A stretch of 64,000 nucleotides of DNA from Candidatus Polarisedimenticolia bacterium (lineage in GTDB: Bacteria > Acidobacteriota > Polarisedimenticolia > Gp22-AA2): NCBI GenBank assembly GCA_036001465.1, contig DASYUH010000099.1:33921-97920 (forward strand), in the 5' to 3' direction. The translations under genes and the position numbers were made by a program. Under the pieces are notes generated by a model. The model was not told where the DNA came from. It made no database searches and saw only the letters and a program-made list of their open reading frames with translations. Positions 8,455 to 17,199 of this stretch are shown here, piece after piece (positions within the stretch are counted from its first letter, which is position 1; each line of letters starts with the position of its first letter).

Positions 8455-9054
8455 ATGTCGAACACCCTGGCCCCGGATGCGGGCGCCCGCTGGCACGTCC
8501 TGTGGACGCGCAGTCACTGCGAGCAGCTGGTGCACGACCAGCTTGCCGGGAAGCAATTCGAGCTCTTTCTTCCCAAGTTCGAGGCCTGGGCAAAGCGTGC
8601 CGGGTCGCGGAGTCTCTCCGCCGCGCCGCTGTTCCCCGGCTACCTGTTCCTGCGTCATGCGCTGGACAAAGAGAGCTACCTCGAGGTGCGCAGGGCGCGT
8701 GGGTTGGTGACGATCCTGGGAGACAGCTGGGACCGGCCGGCGGTGCTCCCCGACTCCGAGATCGAAGCCATTCGCCGGATGACAGGGGCCAAGGTCCCTG
8801 CTGCGGCGCATCCGTACCTGAGAGAGGGCCGGCGGGTCCGCATCATGCGCGGTTCCCTTGCCGGCCTCGAAGGGATTCTCGTGCAGCTCAAGATGAACCA
8901 GGGCCTGCTGGTGCTGTCGGTGGACCTGCTGCGGCGCAGCGTGGCCGTGGAGGTCGACTGCACCATGGTCGAGCCGGTGCCGGCGCCCTGGCGAAAGACT
9001 GGCGCTGTCCCCTGGCGGGCCGCGCCGGCCATGACGGGCCTGACGGCCCTCTGA
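8455..9054 (+). CDS. NusG-family transcription antiterminator at the head of the EPS operon
   Basis: The 199-residue product has an N-terminal NGN domain (WHVLWTRSHCEQLVHDQL, then PLFPGYLFLR near residues 60-70) and a C-terminal KOW domain (GRRVRIMRGSLAGLEGILV, about residues 125-150). Specialised NusG paralogues of this kind (RfaH, UpxY, LoaP, TaA) bind RNA polymerase and prevent early termination in long polysaccharide operons. The position as first gene of a roughly 27 kb locus supports that role. The ATG at 8455 is chosen because GGAGG lies eight bases upstream. The leader contains a GGCGGG/CCCGCC inverted repeat (8390-8395 and 8412-8417) that could be a loading or pause hairpin. The gene is four bases before the next one. 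Confidence 0.9.
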   Translation: MSNTLAPDAGARWHVLWTRSHCEQLVHDQLAGKQFELFLPKFEAWAKRAGSRSLSAAPLFPGYLFLRHALDKESYLEVRRARGLVTILGDSWDRPAVLPDSEIEAIRRMTGAKVPAAAHPYLREGRRVRIMRGSLAGLEGILVQLKMNQGLLVLSVDLLRRSVAVEVDCTMVEPVPAPWRKTGAVPWRAAPAMTGLTAL

Positions 9055-9057
9055 GGG

Positions 9058-10419
9058 ATGACCATGTCCGAAGCGACGAAGAAACGGGGAGGGCCCGATG
9101 TCTTCATGTCCGTCTGGCGCAGGCGGAAGTGGCTCGCCCTGTCGACGCTCGCGGTGATCGTCTGTGCAGCGGCGAGCGTGGCCGTCTTTCTTCCGGACCT
9201 CTACCGCGGCACGGCCACGGTCCTCGTCGAGCGCCCGGACGTGACGGAATCCCTGGTGCGGCCCGGGGAAGCCGACGAGCTCGAGACACGCCTGCAGACC
9301 ATCGAGGAGAAGCTCCTCAGCCGCGCGCGGCTCGAGGATCTCATTCAGCGGTTCAATCTCTACCGCGGGCAGAGGACGAAGGGAGCCTCCACGGAGGCCA
9401 TCATCGAGCAGATGCGCCGGGACATCCGCCTGGAGCCGAGGGGCGTCGACCCGACGGTCGGGCATGGCGCGACGGTCTCCTTCGCTCTGAGCTACTGGGG
9501 CGATAATCCGCGGACCGCCGCCGAGGTCGCCAACACGCTCGCGGCCAGCTACGTCGAGGACAATCTCAAGAGCCGCGAGCACCAGGCCGCGTCCTCGGCC
9601 AGGTTCCTGAAGGCCGAGCTCGACGAGGCGAAGGCGCGCCTGGACGAGAGTAGCGAGGCGCAGGCACGACTGGTCGGACGCCGCGACGGCCTGGTCAAGC
9701 GCCTGGCGTCGATGGAGCCTGCCGGCGGCCCCAGGGCGGCCGGCGTTGCGCGCCTGGCAAAACTCAGAGAGGAGCTGACCGAGCTGCGCACGCGGTACAA
9801 GGACAGCCATCCACTGATCACCCAGGCGCAGAGCGAAATCCAGGCGATCGAGTCGCAAATCGCGGGCTCCGCACCGAAAGACAGGTCCGGCCCCGCCGAT
9901 AGCGGGGCCGTGCAGAGGATCAGGGAGGAACTGGCCCAGGCGGATGCCGGCCTCATGTCGAGCGATTACGCGACGGCCAAGGACCGTTATCTGTCCCTGG
10001 TGAAGTGGTACGAGGAGGCCCGGCTCAATGAAAGCATGGAGCAGGAGCAGCAGGGCGTTCAATTCGCCATTCTGGATCCGGCGGTCGTGCCGGACAAGCC
10101 GGCATCACCCAACCGATTTCGTATCCTGCTTGGCGGCCTGGCGATCTCGGTCGGGCTGGCGCTCGGGGCCATCGTGCTGGCGGAGCGGATGGACACGTCG
10201 TTCCATGCGCTGGACGATCTGAAGGAGTTCACGCGGGTGCCTGTCCTGGCGAGCATCCCACGCATCGTCACGAAGAAGGGGAAACGGCAGCGCCGGTACC
10301 GTGTGTTTCTGGGCGTTTCCCTGGCCTTGCTGGGCCTCCCGTTCGTCGTCGGGGTTTCCTACTTCATCGCCCGCTGGGGCGGATCGTATTTGCTCATGAT
10401 CATCGGAGGTCGCGCCTGA
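9058..10419 (+). CDS. Wzz/GumC-type polysaccharide chain-length determinant
   Basis: The 453-residue product has an N-terminal membrane segment at about residues 20-45 (RKWLALSTLAVIVCAAASVAVFLP) and the Wzz domain start YRGTATVLVERP. A long coiled-coil region at about 150-330 carries the E-LTELRTRYKDSHP motif typical of GNVR-type polysaccharide co-polymerases. A second membrane segment (about 355-375) is followed by a stretch reaching D-LKEFTRVPVLASIP, and then two more hydrophobic segments at the C terminus. It lacks a kinase domain; the BY-kinase is the next gene and overlaps it by one base (TGATG). In this family the protein sets EPS chain length and activates the kinase at the inner membrane. 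Confidence 0.9.
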   Translation: MTMSEATKKRGGPDVFMSVWRRRKWLALSTLAVIVCAAASVAVFLPDLYRGTATVLVERPDVTESLVRPGEADELETRLQTIEEKLLSRARLEDLIQRFNLYRGQRTKGASTEAIIEQMRRDIRLEPRGVDPTVGHGATVSFALSYWGDNPRTAAEVANTLAASYVEDNLKSREHQAASSARFLKAELDEAKARLDESSEAQARLVGRRDGLVKRLASMEPAGGPRAAGVARLAKLREELTELRTRYKDSHPLITQAQSEIQAIESQIAGSAPKDRSGPADSGAVQRIREELAQADAGLMSSDYATAKDRYLSLVKWYEEARLNESMEQEQQGVQFAILDPAVVPDKPASPNRFRILLGGLAISVGLALGAIVLAERMDTSFHALDDLKEFTRVPVLASIPRIVTKKGKRQRRYRVFLGVSLALLGLPFVVGVSYFIARWGGSYLLMIIGGRA

Positions 10420-11201
10420 TGGAATCGATCCTCAATGTCTTCGAGCAGCAGGAGCGCCGTGAGCCGGCGAGAGAGCCGGCCGTCCTGCCGGTCAGCATCA
10501 TCCGACGCGCTCCGGAGGAACAGCTCGTCAGTCTCCTAACCTCGGAGTCGTTCGAGGCCAACAAGTACAGGGTCCTGAGGCACCGCATCGAGGAAACGCG
10601 CGCCAACGGCGGGCGTGGTGTGATTGCCGTGACCAGCCCGGGGGCTGGCGAAGGGAAGACCACGACCGCCATCAATCTCGCAGGCACCCTGGCGCAGTCG
10701 AAGGGAGCGCGGGTGCTGCTGGTGGACGCCGACCTGCGCCTTCCGGACGTGGCGGCGCAGCTCGGGATTCACGACACCGGGCAGCCGGGCCTGGCCGACG
10801 CGATCGTCGATGCGCGGCTCCCGTTTGAGTCGGTGGTGCGCCGCCGCCCGCCCTTCAGCCTGTCGCTTCTGACCTCGGGTCGCCATCTCGCCGAGCCCTA
10901 CGAAGCCCTCCGGTCGCCGCGCCTGGGGGAGATCCTCGAACAGGCGCGCCGGACGTACGACTACGTCATCGTCGACACGCCGCCGGTGCTGCCGGTGCCT
11001 GACTGCCGCGTCATCGCGCGCTGGGCGGACAGTCTTCTCCTGGTCGTGGCCGCGCACCGGACGCCGCGCAGGTTCCTGGAGGAGGCTTTGAACGCCCTCG
11101 ATCCGGAGAAGGTCGCCGGGCTGGTCTTCAACTACGTCGATCCGCCGCGGCCGGGGCCCTACGCTTACTACCGCGGTTACGGCGCGCCCCCGGCGCGCTG
11201 A
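10419..11201 (+). CDS. BY-kinase (CpsD/CapB-like tyrosine autokinase)
   Basis: The 260-residue cytoplasmic protein has the bacterial tyrosine kinase set of motifs. These are Walker A (SPGAGEGKTTT near residue 70), Walker A' (VLLVDADLRLPD near 98) and Walker B (YVIVDTPPVLPV near 186). The C terminus is a short Tyr-rich tail (PYAYYRGYG) that would be the autophosphorylation cluster. In EPS systems such kinases cycle with the Wzz-type protein and regulate polymerisation. The gene is translationally coupled to the Wzz gene by a one-base overlap. Length and gene order match the split GumC/CpsD arrangement. Confidence 0.92.
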   Translation: MESILNVFEQQERREPAREPAVLPVSIIRRAPEEQLVSLLTSESFEANKYRVLRHRIEETRANGGRGVIAVTSPGAGEGKTTTAINLAGTLAQSKGARVLLVDADLRLPDVAAQLGIHDTGQPGLADAIVDARLPFESVVRRRPPFSLSLLTSGRHLAEPYEALRSPRLGEILEQARRTYDYVIVDTPPVLPVPDCRVIARWADSLLLVVAAHRTPRRFLEEALNALDPEKVAGLVFNYVDPPRPGPYAYYRGYGAPPAR

Positions 11202-11252
11202 AGAGCAGCCGCACCCGCACCTCACCACCTGAGAGATCGGAAACCACCGGCC

Positions 11253-12410
11253 ATGCATTCGCTGTGGGCTGTCATCGAGTCCAATCTCGCTCTGTCGACG
11301 GTGTTCGCCGTCATGGGGATGGGGCTGTTCGCCCTCCTGACATTGAGGACCCGGCGCTCCGCCGCAGGCACAGAGGTGCGCGACCCCGGCTCGGGCGAGC
11401 GCGTGCTCATCCTGGGATCCGGGCCTCTCGCCCGCGAGCTGATCCACGAGATGGGGTCCCGCGGCTCGCGCTGGACGATTGTCGGCGTCATTCCCGAGGT
11501 GCGCTCCCTAGGGCCGGCGCCTCCCTATCCGGTCATGGGGTCGCTCGAGGATCTCGACGTCATCGTCGGGAAGGTGCGTCCGCATCGGATCGTCGTCGCG
11601 CTCGACGAGCGCCGCGGTCGGCTGCCGGTCGGACCGCTGCTGGAATCGCGGGTGCGGGGTGTGGCGGTCGAGGAGGGTGTGGAGTTCTACGAACGCCTGA
11701 CGAGGAGGCTGGCCATCGACGCGCTCACCCCGAGCGCCCTCATTTTCTCCGGAGGGTTCCAGCGGCGGCGCGTCGCGGCGTTCGTCGGACGGGGCATGAG
11801 CCTCTTCCTCTCGGCGGTCGCGGTCGCGGTGACGGCCCCGCTCTGGCCGCTGATTGCCCTCGCGATCCGCCTCGATTCGCGCGGGCCGGCGGTCTTCACG
11901 CAGGAGCGCGTGGGGCGGGGAGGACGGAAATTCGGGCTGCTGAAGTTCCGGACCATGCACGCCGAGGGAGCGAACGGCTCGTCGTGGGTCCGCGACAACA
12001 GTGACCGAATCACCCGCGCCGGCCGTTTCCTCCGCTGGTCGCATCTGGACGAGCTCCCTCAGTTCATCAATGTCCTCCGGGGCGACATGAACCTGGTCGG
12101 TCCCCGGCCGCACCCGGTCTCCAACTTCGAGCTGTTCAGCGATCGCATCCCGTACTACGCCCTGCGCGCCGCAATTCGCCCAGGCGTCACCGGCTGGGCG
12201 CAGGTCCGGTACCGTTACGCCAACACCCTCCAGGAGGAGTCGGAGAAGATGCGTTACGACCTCTATTACATCAAGCACCGGTCGCTGTGGCTCGACCTGC
12301 GCATTCTCGCCCGCACGGCGCGCGTCCTCCTGCTGGGGCTCGGCCCCGAGAGGAAAGTGGCCGAAGCGACCTCCGTGCCTCCGCACACGAGCGGCGCCCG
12401 GGCGGCATGA
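11253..12410 (+). CDS. Polyprenyl-phosphate sugar-1-phosphate transferase (EPS priming)
   Basis: The 385-residue product has one N-terminal membrane segment (about residues 10-30) and a CoA-binding-like Rossmann domain (VLILGSGPLARELI near 50). A second hydrophobic segment is at about 190-215, followed by the C-terminal bacterial sugar transferase domain. Hallmarks of that domain are GPAVFTQERVGRGG, LLKFRTM, HLDELPQFINVLRGDM, LVGPRP and RPGVTGWAQV. The enzyme transfers a sugar-1-phosphate from a UDP-sugar to undecaprenyl phosphate at the inner membrane and starts repeat-unit synthesis. Compared with full WbaP-like proteins it has a reduced N-terminal membrane part, as in exosortase-associated EpsB-type enzymes. 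Confidence 0.93.
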   Translation: MHSLWAVIESNLALSTVFAVMGMGLFALLTLRTRRSAAGTEVRDPGSGERVLILGSGPLARELIHEMGSRGSRWTIVGVIPEVRSLGPAPPYPVMGSLEDLDVIVGKVRPHRIVVALDERRGRLPVGPLLESRVRGVAVEEGVEFYERLTRRLAIDALTPSALIFSGGFQRRRVAAFVGRGMSLFLSAVAVAVTAPLWPLIALAIRLDSRGPAVFTQERVGRGGRKFGLLKFRTMHAEGANGSSWVRDNSDRITRAGRFLRWSHLDELPQFINVLRGDMNLVGPRPHPVSNFELFSDRIPYYALRAAIRPGVTGWAQVRYRYANTLQEESEKMRYDLYYIKHRSLWLDLRILARTARVLLLGLGPERKVAEATSVPPHTSGARAA

Positions 12411-13369
12411 AGTCATCGGCCTTGAGGGTTTTCGTCTGCCCCGCCTGCAAGGGCAGCCTCGATTTGCGCGAGAGAACCGGCCGCGGCGGCGAGGTTCTGG
12501 AAGGTGATCTCGACTGTCGCGGCTGCTCCGCCGTCTATCCCGTCCGGCGGGGTGTGCCGAGGTTCGTTTCCGCCGGCGGTTACGCCGGGTCCTTTGCCTA
12601 CCAGTGGAGGCACTTCCGGAGCGTTCAGCTCGATTCGCTCAACGGGCGGGACGAGTCCAGTCGAAGCTTCCTGGAAACGACCGGGTGGACTGCCGAGAGC
12701 CTGCGTGGCAGACGGGTGCTCGACGCGGGCGTCGGCGCCGGCAGGTACGCCGAGGTCGCCGCGATGGCGGGTGCGGAGGTCTTCGGCATCGATCTCACCG
12801 AAGCGGTGGACGCCGCCTACGACAACATCGGCGAGCGCCCCGCCATCCACCTGGCCCAGGCGGACATCTTCGCGCTGCCATTTTGCCAGGGGACGTTCGA
12901 TCGAGCCTACTCGATCGGGGTCCTGCACCACACTCCCGACCCGCGCGCCGCGTTCGCCTGCGTCGCGGCCTGCGTGAAGCCGGGCGGGAGCATGGCGGTT
13001 TATCTGTATCCGAACCCCGGCCCGGCCTGTTACGGTTCCGATCTGATCCGCAGGGTCACGACGCGGCTGCCACTCCGCGTGATGCGGGCGCTGTCATCCG
13101 TGGCTGTTCCCCTGTACTACCCGTACCGCCTGCCTTGGCTCGGCAAAGTGCTGCAGTTCGTCAGCCCGATCTCCATGCACCCTCACTGGCGCGCGCGCTG
13201 GCTCGATACCTTCGACTGGTACACGCCGAAATACCAGTGGAAGCACTCGCACCCCGAAGTCTACGCCTGGTTTCGCGAGAACGGATGTGCCGACATCGAG
13301 ATCGCGAAGGAGCCGATCCGGATGCGCGGCGTCAGGGCCGGGGCTTTGGCTCCCGCGCCGAGTCCATGA
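12407..13369 (+). CDS. SAM-dependent methyltransferase with N-terminal zinc-ribbon-like segment
   Basis: The start is the ATG at 12407, which overlaps the previous stop in an ATGA. The 320-residue product begins with a Trm112-like CPAC...CRGC knuckle (residues 10-45). A class I methyltransferase fold follows: motif I VLDAGVGAGRYAE, motif II VFGIDLTEAV, and FDRAYSIGVLHHTPDP. The C-terminal third is a hydrophobic/aromatic region often seen in sugar or lipid-linked-substrate methyltransferases. The context suggests methylation of an EPS sugar or lipid-linked intermediate; the substrate is not known. Confidence 0.82.
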   Translation: MKSSALRVFVCPACKGSLDLRERTGRGGEVLEGDLDCRGCSAVYPVRRGVPRFVSAGGYAGSFAYQWRHFRSVQLDSLNGRDESSRSFLETTGWTAESLRGRRVLDAGVGAGRYAEVAAMAGAEVFGIDLTEAVDAAYDNIGERPAIHLAQADIFALPFCQGTFDRAYSIGVLHHTPDPRAAFACVAACVKPGGSMAVYLYPNPGPACYGSDLIRRVTTRLPLRVMRALSSVAVPLYYPYRLPWLGKVLQFVSPISMHPHWRARWLDTFDWYTPKYQWKHSHPEVYAWFRENGCADIEIAKEPIRMRGVRAGALAPAPSP

Positions 13370-14751
13370 TCCGGACTGGGGGAGAGGCGACGACTTTCGT
13401 GCCGGTGCCGGCCGGCGCCGCCCGGCCTGGCCCAGAGTGGTGGAGGCCCGCCCCGCCGCCGGGTGCCCGCGGGGAGGTGCGGATCTCCGGATCGATCGAC
13501 CTTGGCGTGACGAGCGGCGCGGCCCCCTTCGTGGCACTCCTGGCCTTCCTGATCATCCTGCTCCTCGCGCCGCAGGCGCTGTTTCCGGCCCTGTCCCCGT
13601 TCCGCCTGGCGCTCGTGGCCGCGATCAGCGGGATTGCGGCGCACGCGCTCGACCGCTTCCTGGCGCGCCGGCCGATCTCCATCGTCACGCGCGAGATCGT
13701 GCTCGCCGCCTGCCTCGCCGCCTGGGCCGTCCTGGGCGTGCCCTTTTCGTATTGGCCGGGAGGGAGCCTGTCCCTGCTGCTGGACCTTTTCATCAAGTCT
13801 CTCGCGGTTTTCTGGCTGATCGCGAACCTGGTCGGCACGCCGGCGCGCTTCCGGGCAGTGGCCCTGACCCTGGTGTTCGCCAGCGTTCCGCTCGCCTCGG
13901 TCGCCATCACGAATTTTCTCTCGGGCGACATCGCGCCCGGAGGCGACTATCAGAGTTTCAAGAGGATCTCCGGGTACAACGCGCCGCTCACGCAGAACCC
14001 CAACGACCTCGCACTGACGCTCAACCTGATCCTGCCGTTCTCGGTGGCGCTCCTGATCCGGGCCCGCGGCGCTCTCGCGCGGGCGTTCCTGCTGGGCATC
14101 GTCGTCCTGGGCGCGGCGGCAGTTGTCCTGACCTTCTCGCGGGCCGGGTTCCTGACGCTCGCGACAATGCTCGCGCTGTATCTCTGGAAGCTCTCCAGGA
14201 GCACCCGGAGAGCCTGGGCGGTGGCCGTGGTCCTGCTTGCGCTCGTGGCCCTGCCGCTTTTGCCCGGATCGTATCTCGATCACATGGGGACGATCACGGA
14301 CATGCGCTCGGACCAGACCGGCTCGGCCCAGGCACGCTGGGGCGGCATGGTGGCGGCCACGGGTCTGGCGCTCCAGCATCCGTTCCTCGGTGTGGGCGCA
14401 GGGATGAACATCCTGGCGCTCAACGAGGCGCAGGGTCCGTCCTGGAAGGAAGTGCACAACGTCTACCTGGAATACGCCGCCGACCTCGGGCTGCCCGGGC
14501 TGGTCCTGTTCCTGGCGTTGTTCTGCTCCTGTGTCCTGCGGGCGCGGCGGGCACAGCGCGCCGCGGCGGGGGTTTCGGGGCTCGAGAACCTCTTTCATTA
14601 CGGCGTGGCGGTGGAGGTCAGCCTCGTCGCCTTCGGGGTGGCCGGGATGTTCCATCCGGTCGGGTACCACTTCTATTTCTTCATCATCGCCGGACTTGCG
14701 GTGGCAATCGGCAGGCTTGCGACCATGGAGGTGCTTCCTGTCAAGGATTAA
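13366..14751 (+). CDS. O-antigen ligase/polymerase (Wzy/WaaL-like) membrane protein
   Basis: The ATG at 13366 overlaps the preceding stop as ATGA. The 461-residue product has about ten to twelve membrane segments and the Wzy_C signature. A periplasmic loop around residues 300-350 contains GSAQARWGGMVAA, HPFLGVGAGMN and the HNVYLEYAADLGLPGL motif, in which His and Glu are conserved. Such proteins polymerise EPS repeat units on the periplasmic side or ligate the glycan to an acceptor. Since the locus has its own Wzx and Wzz, the polymerase role is more likely. Confidence 0.88.
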   Translation: MIRTGGEATTFVPVPAGAARPGPEWWRPAPPPGARGEVRISGSIDLGVTSGAAPFVALLAFLIILLLAPQALFPALSPFRLALVAAISGIAAHALDRFLARRPISIVTREIVLAACLAAWAVLGVPFSYWPGGSLSLLLDLFIKSLAVFWLIANLVGTPARFRAVALTLVFASVPLASVAITNFLSGDIAPGGDYQSFKRISGYNAPLTQNPNDLALTLNLILPFSVALLIRARGALARAFLLGIVVLGAAAVVLTFSRAGFLTLATMLALYLWKLSRSTRRAWAVAVVLLALVALPLLPGSYLDHMGTITDMRSDQTGSAQARWGGMVAATGLALQHPFLGVGAGMNILALNEAQGPSWKEVHNVYLEYAADLGLPGLVLFLALFCSCVLRARRAQRAAAGVSGLENLFHYGVAVEVSLVAFGVAGMFHPVGYHFYFFIIAGLAVAIGRLATMEVLPVKD

Positions 14752-15982
14752 GGTCCTCCAGTTCATCACGGGCTTCCATGTCGGCGGGACCGAGCGGCAG
14801 GTGGCCCACTTGGCCGCCAGCCTGGATCCCTCCCGCTTCGACGTTCACGTCGCCAGTCTGCAACGGGAAGGGCCGCTGTACGCCGAGATGGCGTCGTGCG
14901 GGCTCCCCTTGAGCTCGTACCCGATCAAGGGATTCCTGCGTCCTGGAACCCTGCGGCAGCAGTTGCGGTTCGCGGCCTATCTGAAGCGCCAGGCCATCGA
15001 CATCGTTCATGCCTACGGTTTCTACCCCATCGTGTTCGCCGTGCCGGTCGCCCGGCTCGCCGGCTCTCCGGTCGTGCTGGCGTCCATCCGCGACAGCGGC
15101 GATCCCTGGACGCGCGCGCAGAGGCTGGTCCAGATGTGCGCCAGCCGGCTGGCCCACTGTGTCCTGGTGAACGCCTCCGCCGTCCGGGATCGCCTCACGG
15201 AGGGGGGCCATGCGCGTCGCGCGATCGCCGTGATCCGGAACGGCGTGGACGTCGACCGGTTCGTGCCCCGTCCGCCCGATGAGGCGCTCCGGTCGGCCCT
15301 GGGCCTGCCGCCGCGCGCTCCCCTGGTCGTGGCCGTGTCCCGGTTGAACCCGATGAAGGGAATCGACGACCTTCTTAAGGCCGCGGCGCTATTGGGGAGC
15401 CGGTTCGCGGAGGTGCGCTTCGTGATCGTGGGAGACGGGGCCAGCCGGCGGGATCTCGAGGAGCAGGCCTGCCTGCTCGGGCTCGCGGGACGCGTCGTGT
15501 TCACGGGGACGAGACTGGACGTCGCGGCGATCCTGTCGCAGGCCGCCGTCTCGGTCGCCCCCTCGCTGAGCGAGGGGCTGTCCAACGTCGTGCTCGAGTC
15601 GATGGCGGCCGGCGTGCCGGTCGTGGCGACGCGCGTCGGCGGGACGCCCGAAATCCTCGAGGACGGCGTGACTGGCCTCCTGCTGCCGCCGTGTGACGCA
15701 CCGGCGCTGGCCGAGGCCATCGGTCGTCTCCTGGAGAACGAGTCACTGGCCCGGCGCCTGGGCGAAGCGGCCCGGACGCAGGCGGTCGATCGCTTCTCGA
15801 TGCATCACATGGTGCGCCAGACCGAGGGCCTCTACCGGGCGCTTCTTCGAGGAGAGCGTAGCCCAACCATGGACGAGGACGGAGCGTCCGGGGCGCCCCT
15901 CATCCTCTCGCCTCCGGCGGGCGTCCTCGCCCGCTGTCGAAGGGAAATGCGAGCTCCCGCCCGTCAGCAGGCACCGCTTTGA
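14738..15982 (+). CDS. Glycosyltransferase family 4
   Basis: The product is a GT-B glycosyltransferase of about 414 residues. Motifs seen are FHVGGTERQVAHLA near the N terminus (donor/acceptor cleft), IRNGVDVDRF, VAVSRLNPMKGIDDLL, and the E-x7-E retaining motif SEGLSNVVLESMAAGVPVVAT near residue 285. The start is uncertain. There is no ATG where homology begins (KVLQFITGF). GGAGG at 14727-14731 is six bases before a CTG at 14738, which I favour; a TTG at 14717 is the alternative. The gene overlaps the ligase gene and is followed by a TTGA overlap. It adds a sugar to the EPS repeat; specificity is unknown. Confidence 0.88.
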   Translation: MSRIKVLQFITGFHVGGTERQVAHLAASLDPSRFDVHVASLQREGPLYAEMASCGLPLSSYPIKGFLRPGTLRQQLRFAAYLKRQAIDIVHAYGFYPIVFAVPVARLAGSPVVLASIRDSGDPWTRAQRLVQMCASRLAHCVLVNASAVRDRLTEGGHARRAIAVIRNGVDVDRFVPRPPDEALRSALGLPPRAPLVVAVSRLNPMKGIDDLLKAAALLGSRFAEVRFVIVGDGASRRDLEEQACLLGLAGRVVFTGTRLDVAAILSQAAVSVAPSLSEGLSNVVLESMAAGVPVVATRVGGTPEILEDGVTGLLLPPCDAPALAEAIGRLLENESLARRLGEAARTQAVDRFSMHHMVRQTEGLYRALLRGERSPTMDEDGASGAPLILSPPAGVLARCRREMRAPARQQAPL

Positions 15983-17199
15983 GCCCGATGCCCCTGGCCC
16001 TCGCCGCGCCCGAGCAGCGGCCGACGGCGGCGACCGAGCTCCGGGTCGAGACGATCACGGACTGGCAGGGGCTGCTCGATCTGCAGCCGGCCTGGGACGC
16101 GCTGCTCGAGGAGTCGGGCGTGGACCATCCGTTCCTGAGTCACGAGTGGGTGAAGACCTGGTGGGAGTGCTTCGGCGCCGCCCACGAATTGCATGTCCTG
16201 ATGGTGAGGGACGGAGATGGGCCCGTTGCCATCGTCCCGCTGATGCGCAGCAAAGGACGGTTCTACGGGCTGCCGGTGCGCCGGCTGGAGACCATCGGAA
16301 ACGTCCATACCCAGCGCTTCGACGTGGTCTCGGGACGTCGGCGCCCCGAGGCGTACAGGGCAATCTGGAGGACCCTGTTGGAGCAGGAAGCGCTCTGGGA
16401 CGTCCTGGTCCTCAGCCACTTGCCGGCCGATTCACCGACCCTTGCGACACTCACGTCCCTGGCGCTGGGGGACGGTTATCTCACGGGGCTGTGGCGATCG
16501 GCGGAGGCCCCCTACATTCCGATCGAGGGAAGCTGGGACGAGTACTTCAATCGGCTGTCGCCCAAGCTCCGAGCCAACCTCCGCCGCCGGGAGAGGCGCC
16601 TGCAGCAGTTCGGGGACATCCGGATGGAGGTCGTCGGCTCCGGGCCGGACGTTTGGGACGCGCTCGAGGACGGGCTGTGGATCGAGTCGGCCGGCTGGAA
16701 GGGACGCGCCGGCACGGCCATCGCCGCCGATGAGGCGACGCACCGCTTCTACTCGCTGCTCGCGCTTCGGGCGGCCCGGCGCGGCTGGCTGCGCCTGCAC
16801 TTTCTCACGGTCGGCGAACGGAGGATCGCATTCGATTTCTCGCTGTTTTACGCCGGCAAGGCCTTTCTGTTGAAGCCGGCCTACGACCCGGCGTTTGCCG
16901 CCTGCTCCCCGTACAGCCAGCTGCTGGCCCGGATCCTGCAGGACCATTTCGATCGGGGGGTGAAGGAATTCGATTTCCTGGGCCAGGAAGATGCCTGGAA
17001 ATTCGACTGGGCCACCCGCACTCGGTCCCAGGAGTGGCTCTACGTGATGCCGGACTCCCCGCGCATGCGGCTGCTGCACTTCACGAAGTTCCGGATCGTC
17101 CCGCGCCTCCGGCGGCATCGCGCGCTCGTCGTCACGCGCGACGCGGCCCGGGTGCTGGCCGCGACCTGGACCTCGCGCGGCCGCGGAGCGCGGGCATGA
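15979..17199 (+). CDS. FemAB/GNAT-like acyltransferase (BioF2/Acetyltransf_6 type), copy 1
   Basis: The start is a TTG overlapping the previous stop (TTGA); an ATG three codons later (15988) is also possible. The 406-residue product has the GNAT fold of the PF13480 group. Motifs include HPFLSHEWVKTWWECFG near residue 47, LRANLRRRERRL near 195, and the C-terminal Y-x-PAYDPAFAACSPYSQLL with EFDFLGQEDAWK. Relatives transfer acyl or amino-acyl groups, and several are found in exosortase-linked EPS loci. It is one of three such proteins in this window (also at 20434 and 41527). The substrate is unknown; transfer to an EPS amino sugar is inference. Confidence 0.82.
   Translation: MSPMPLALAAPEQRPTAATELRVETITDWQGLLDLQPAWDALLEESGVDHPFLSHEWVKTWWECFGAAHELHVLMVRDGDGPVAIVPLMRSKGRFYGLPVRRLETIGNVHTQRFDVVSGRRRPEAYRAIWRTLLEQEALWDVLVLSHLPADSPTLATLTSLALGDGYLTGLWRSAEAPYIPIEGSWDEYFNRLSPKLRANLRRRERRLQQFGDIRMEVVGSGPDVWDALEDGLWIESAGWKGRAGTAIAADEATHRFYSLLALRAARRGWLRLHFLTVGERRIAFDFSLFYAGKAFLLKPAYDPAFAACSPYSQLLARILQDHFDRGVKEFDFLGQEDAWKFDWATRTRSQEWLYVMPDSPRMRLLHFTKFRIVPRLRRHRALVVTRDAARVLAATWTSRGRGARA

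Noticed and set aside
12604..13365. Upstream extension of the O-antigen-ligase frame
   Set aside because: The extension overlaps the methyltransferase gene out of frame and has shadow-type composition; the ATGA start at 13366 is better.
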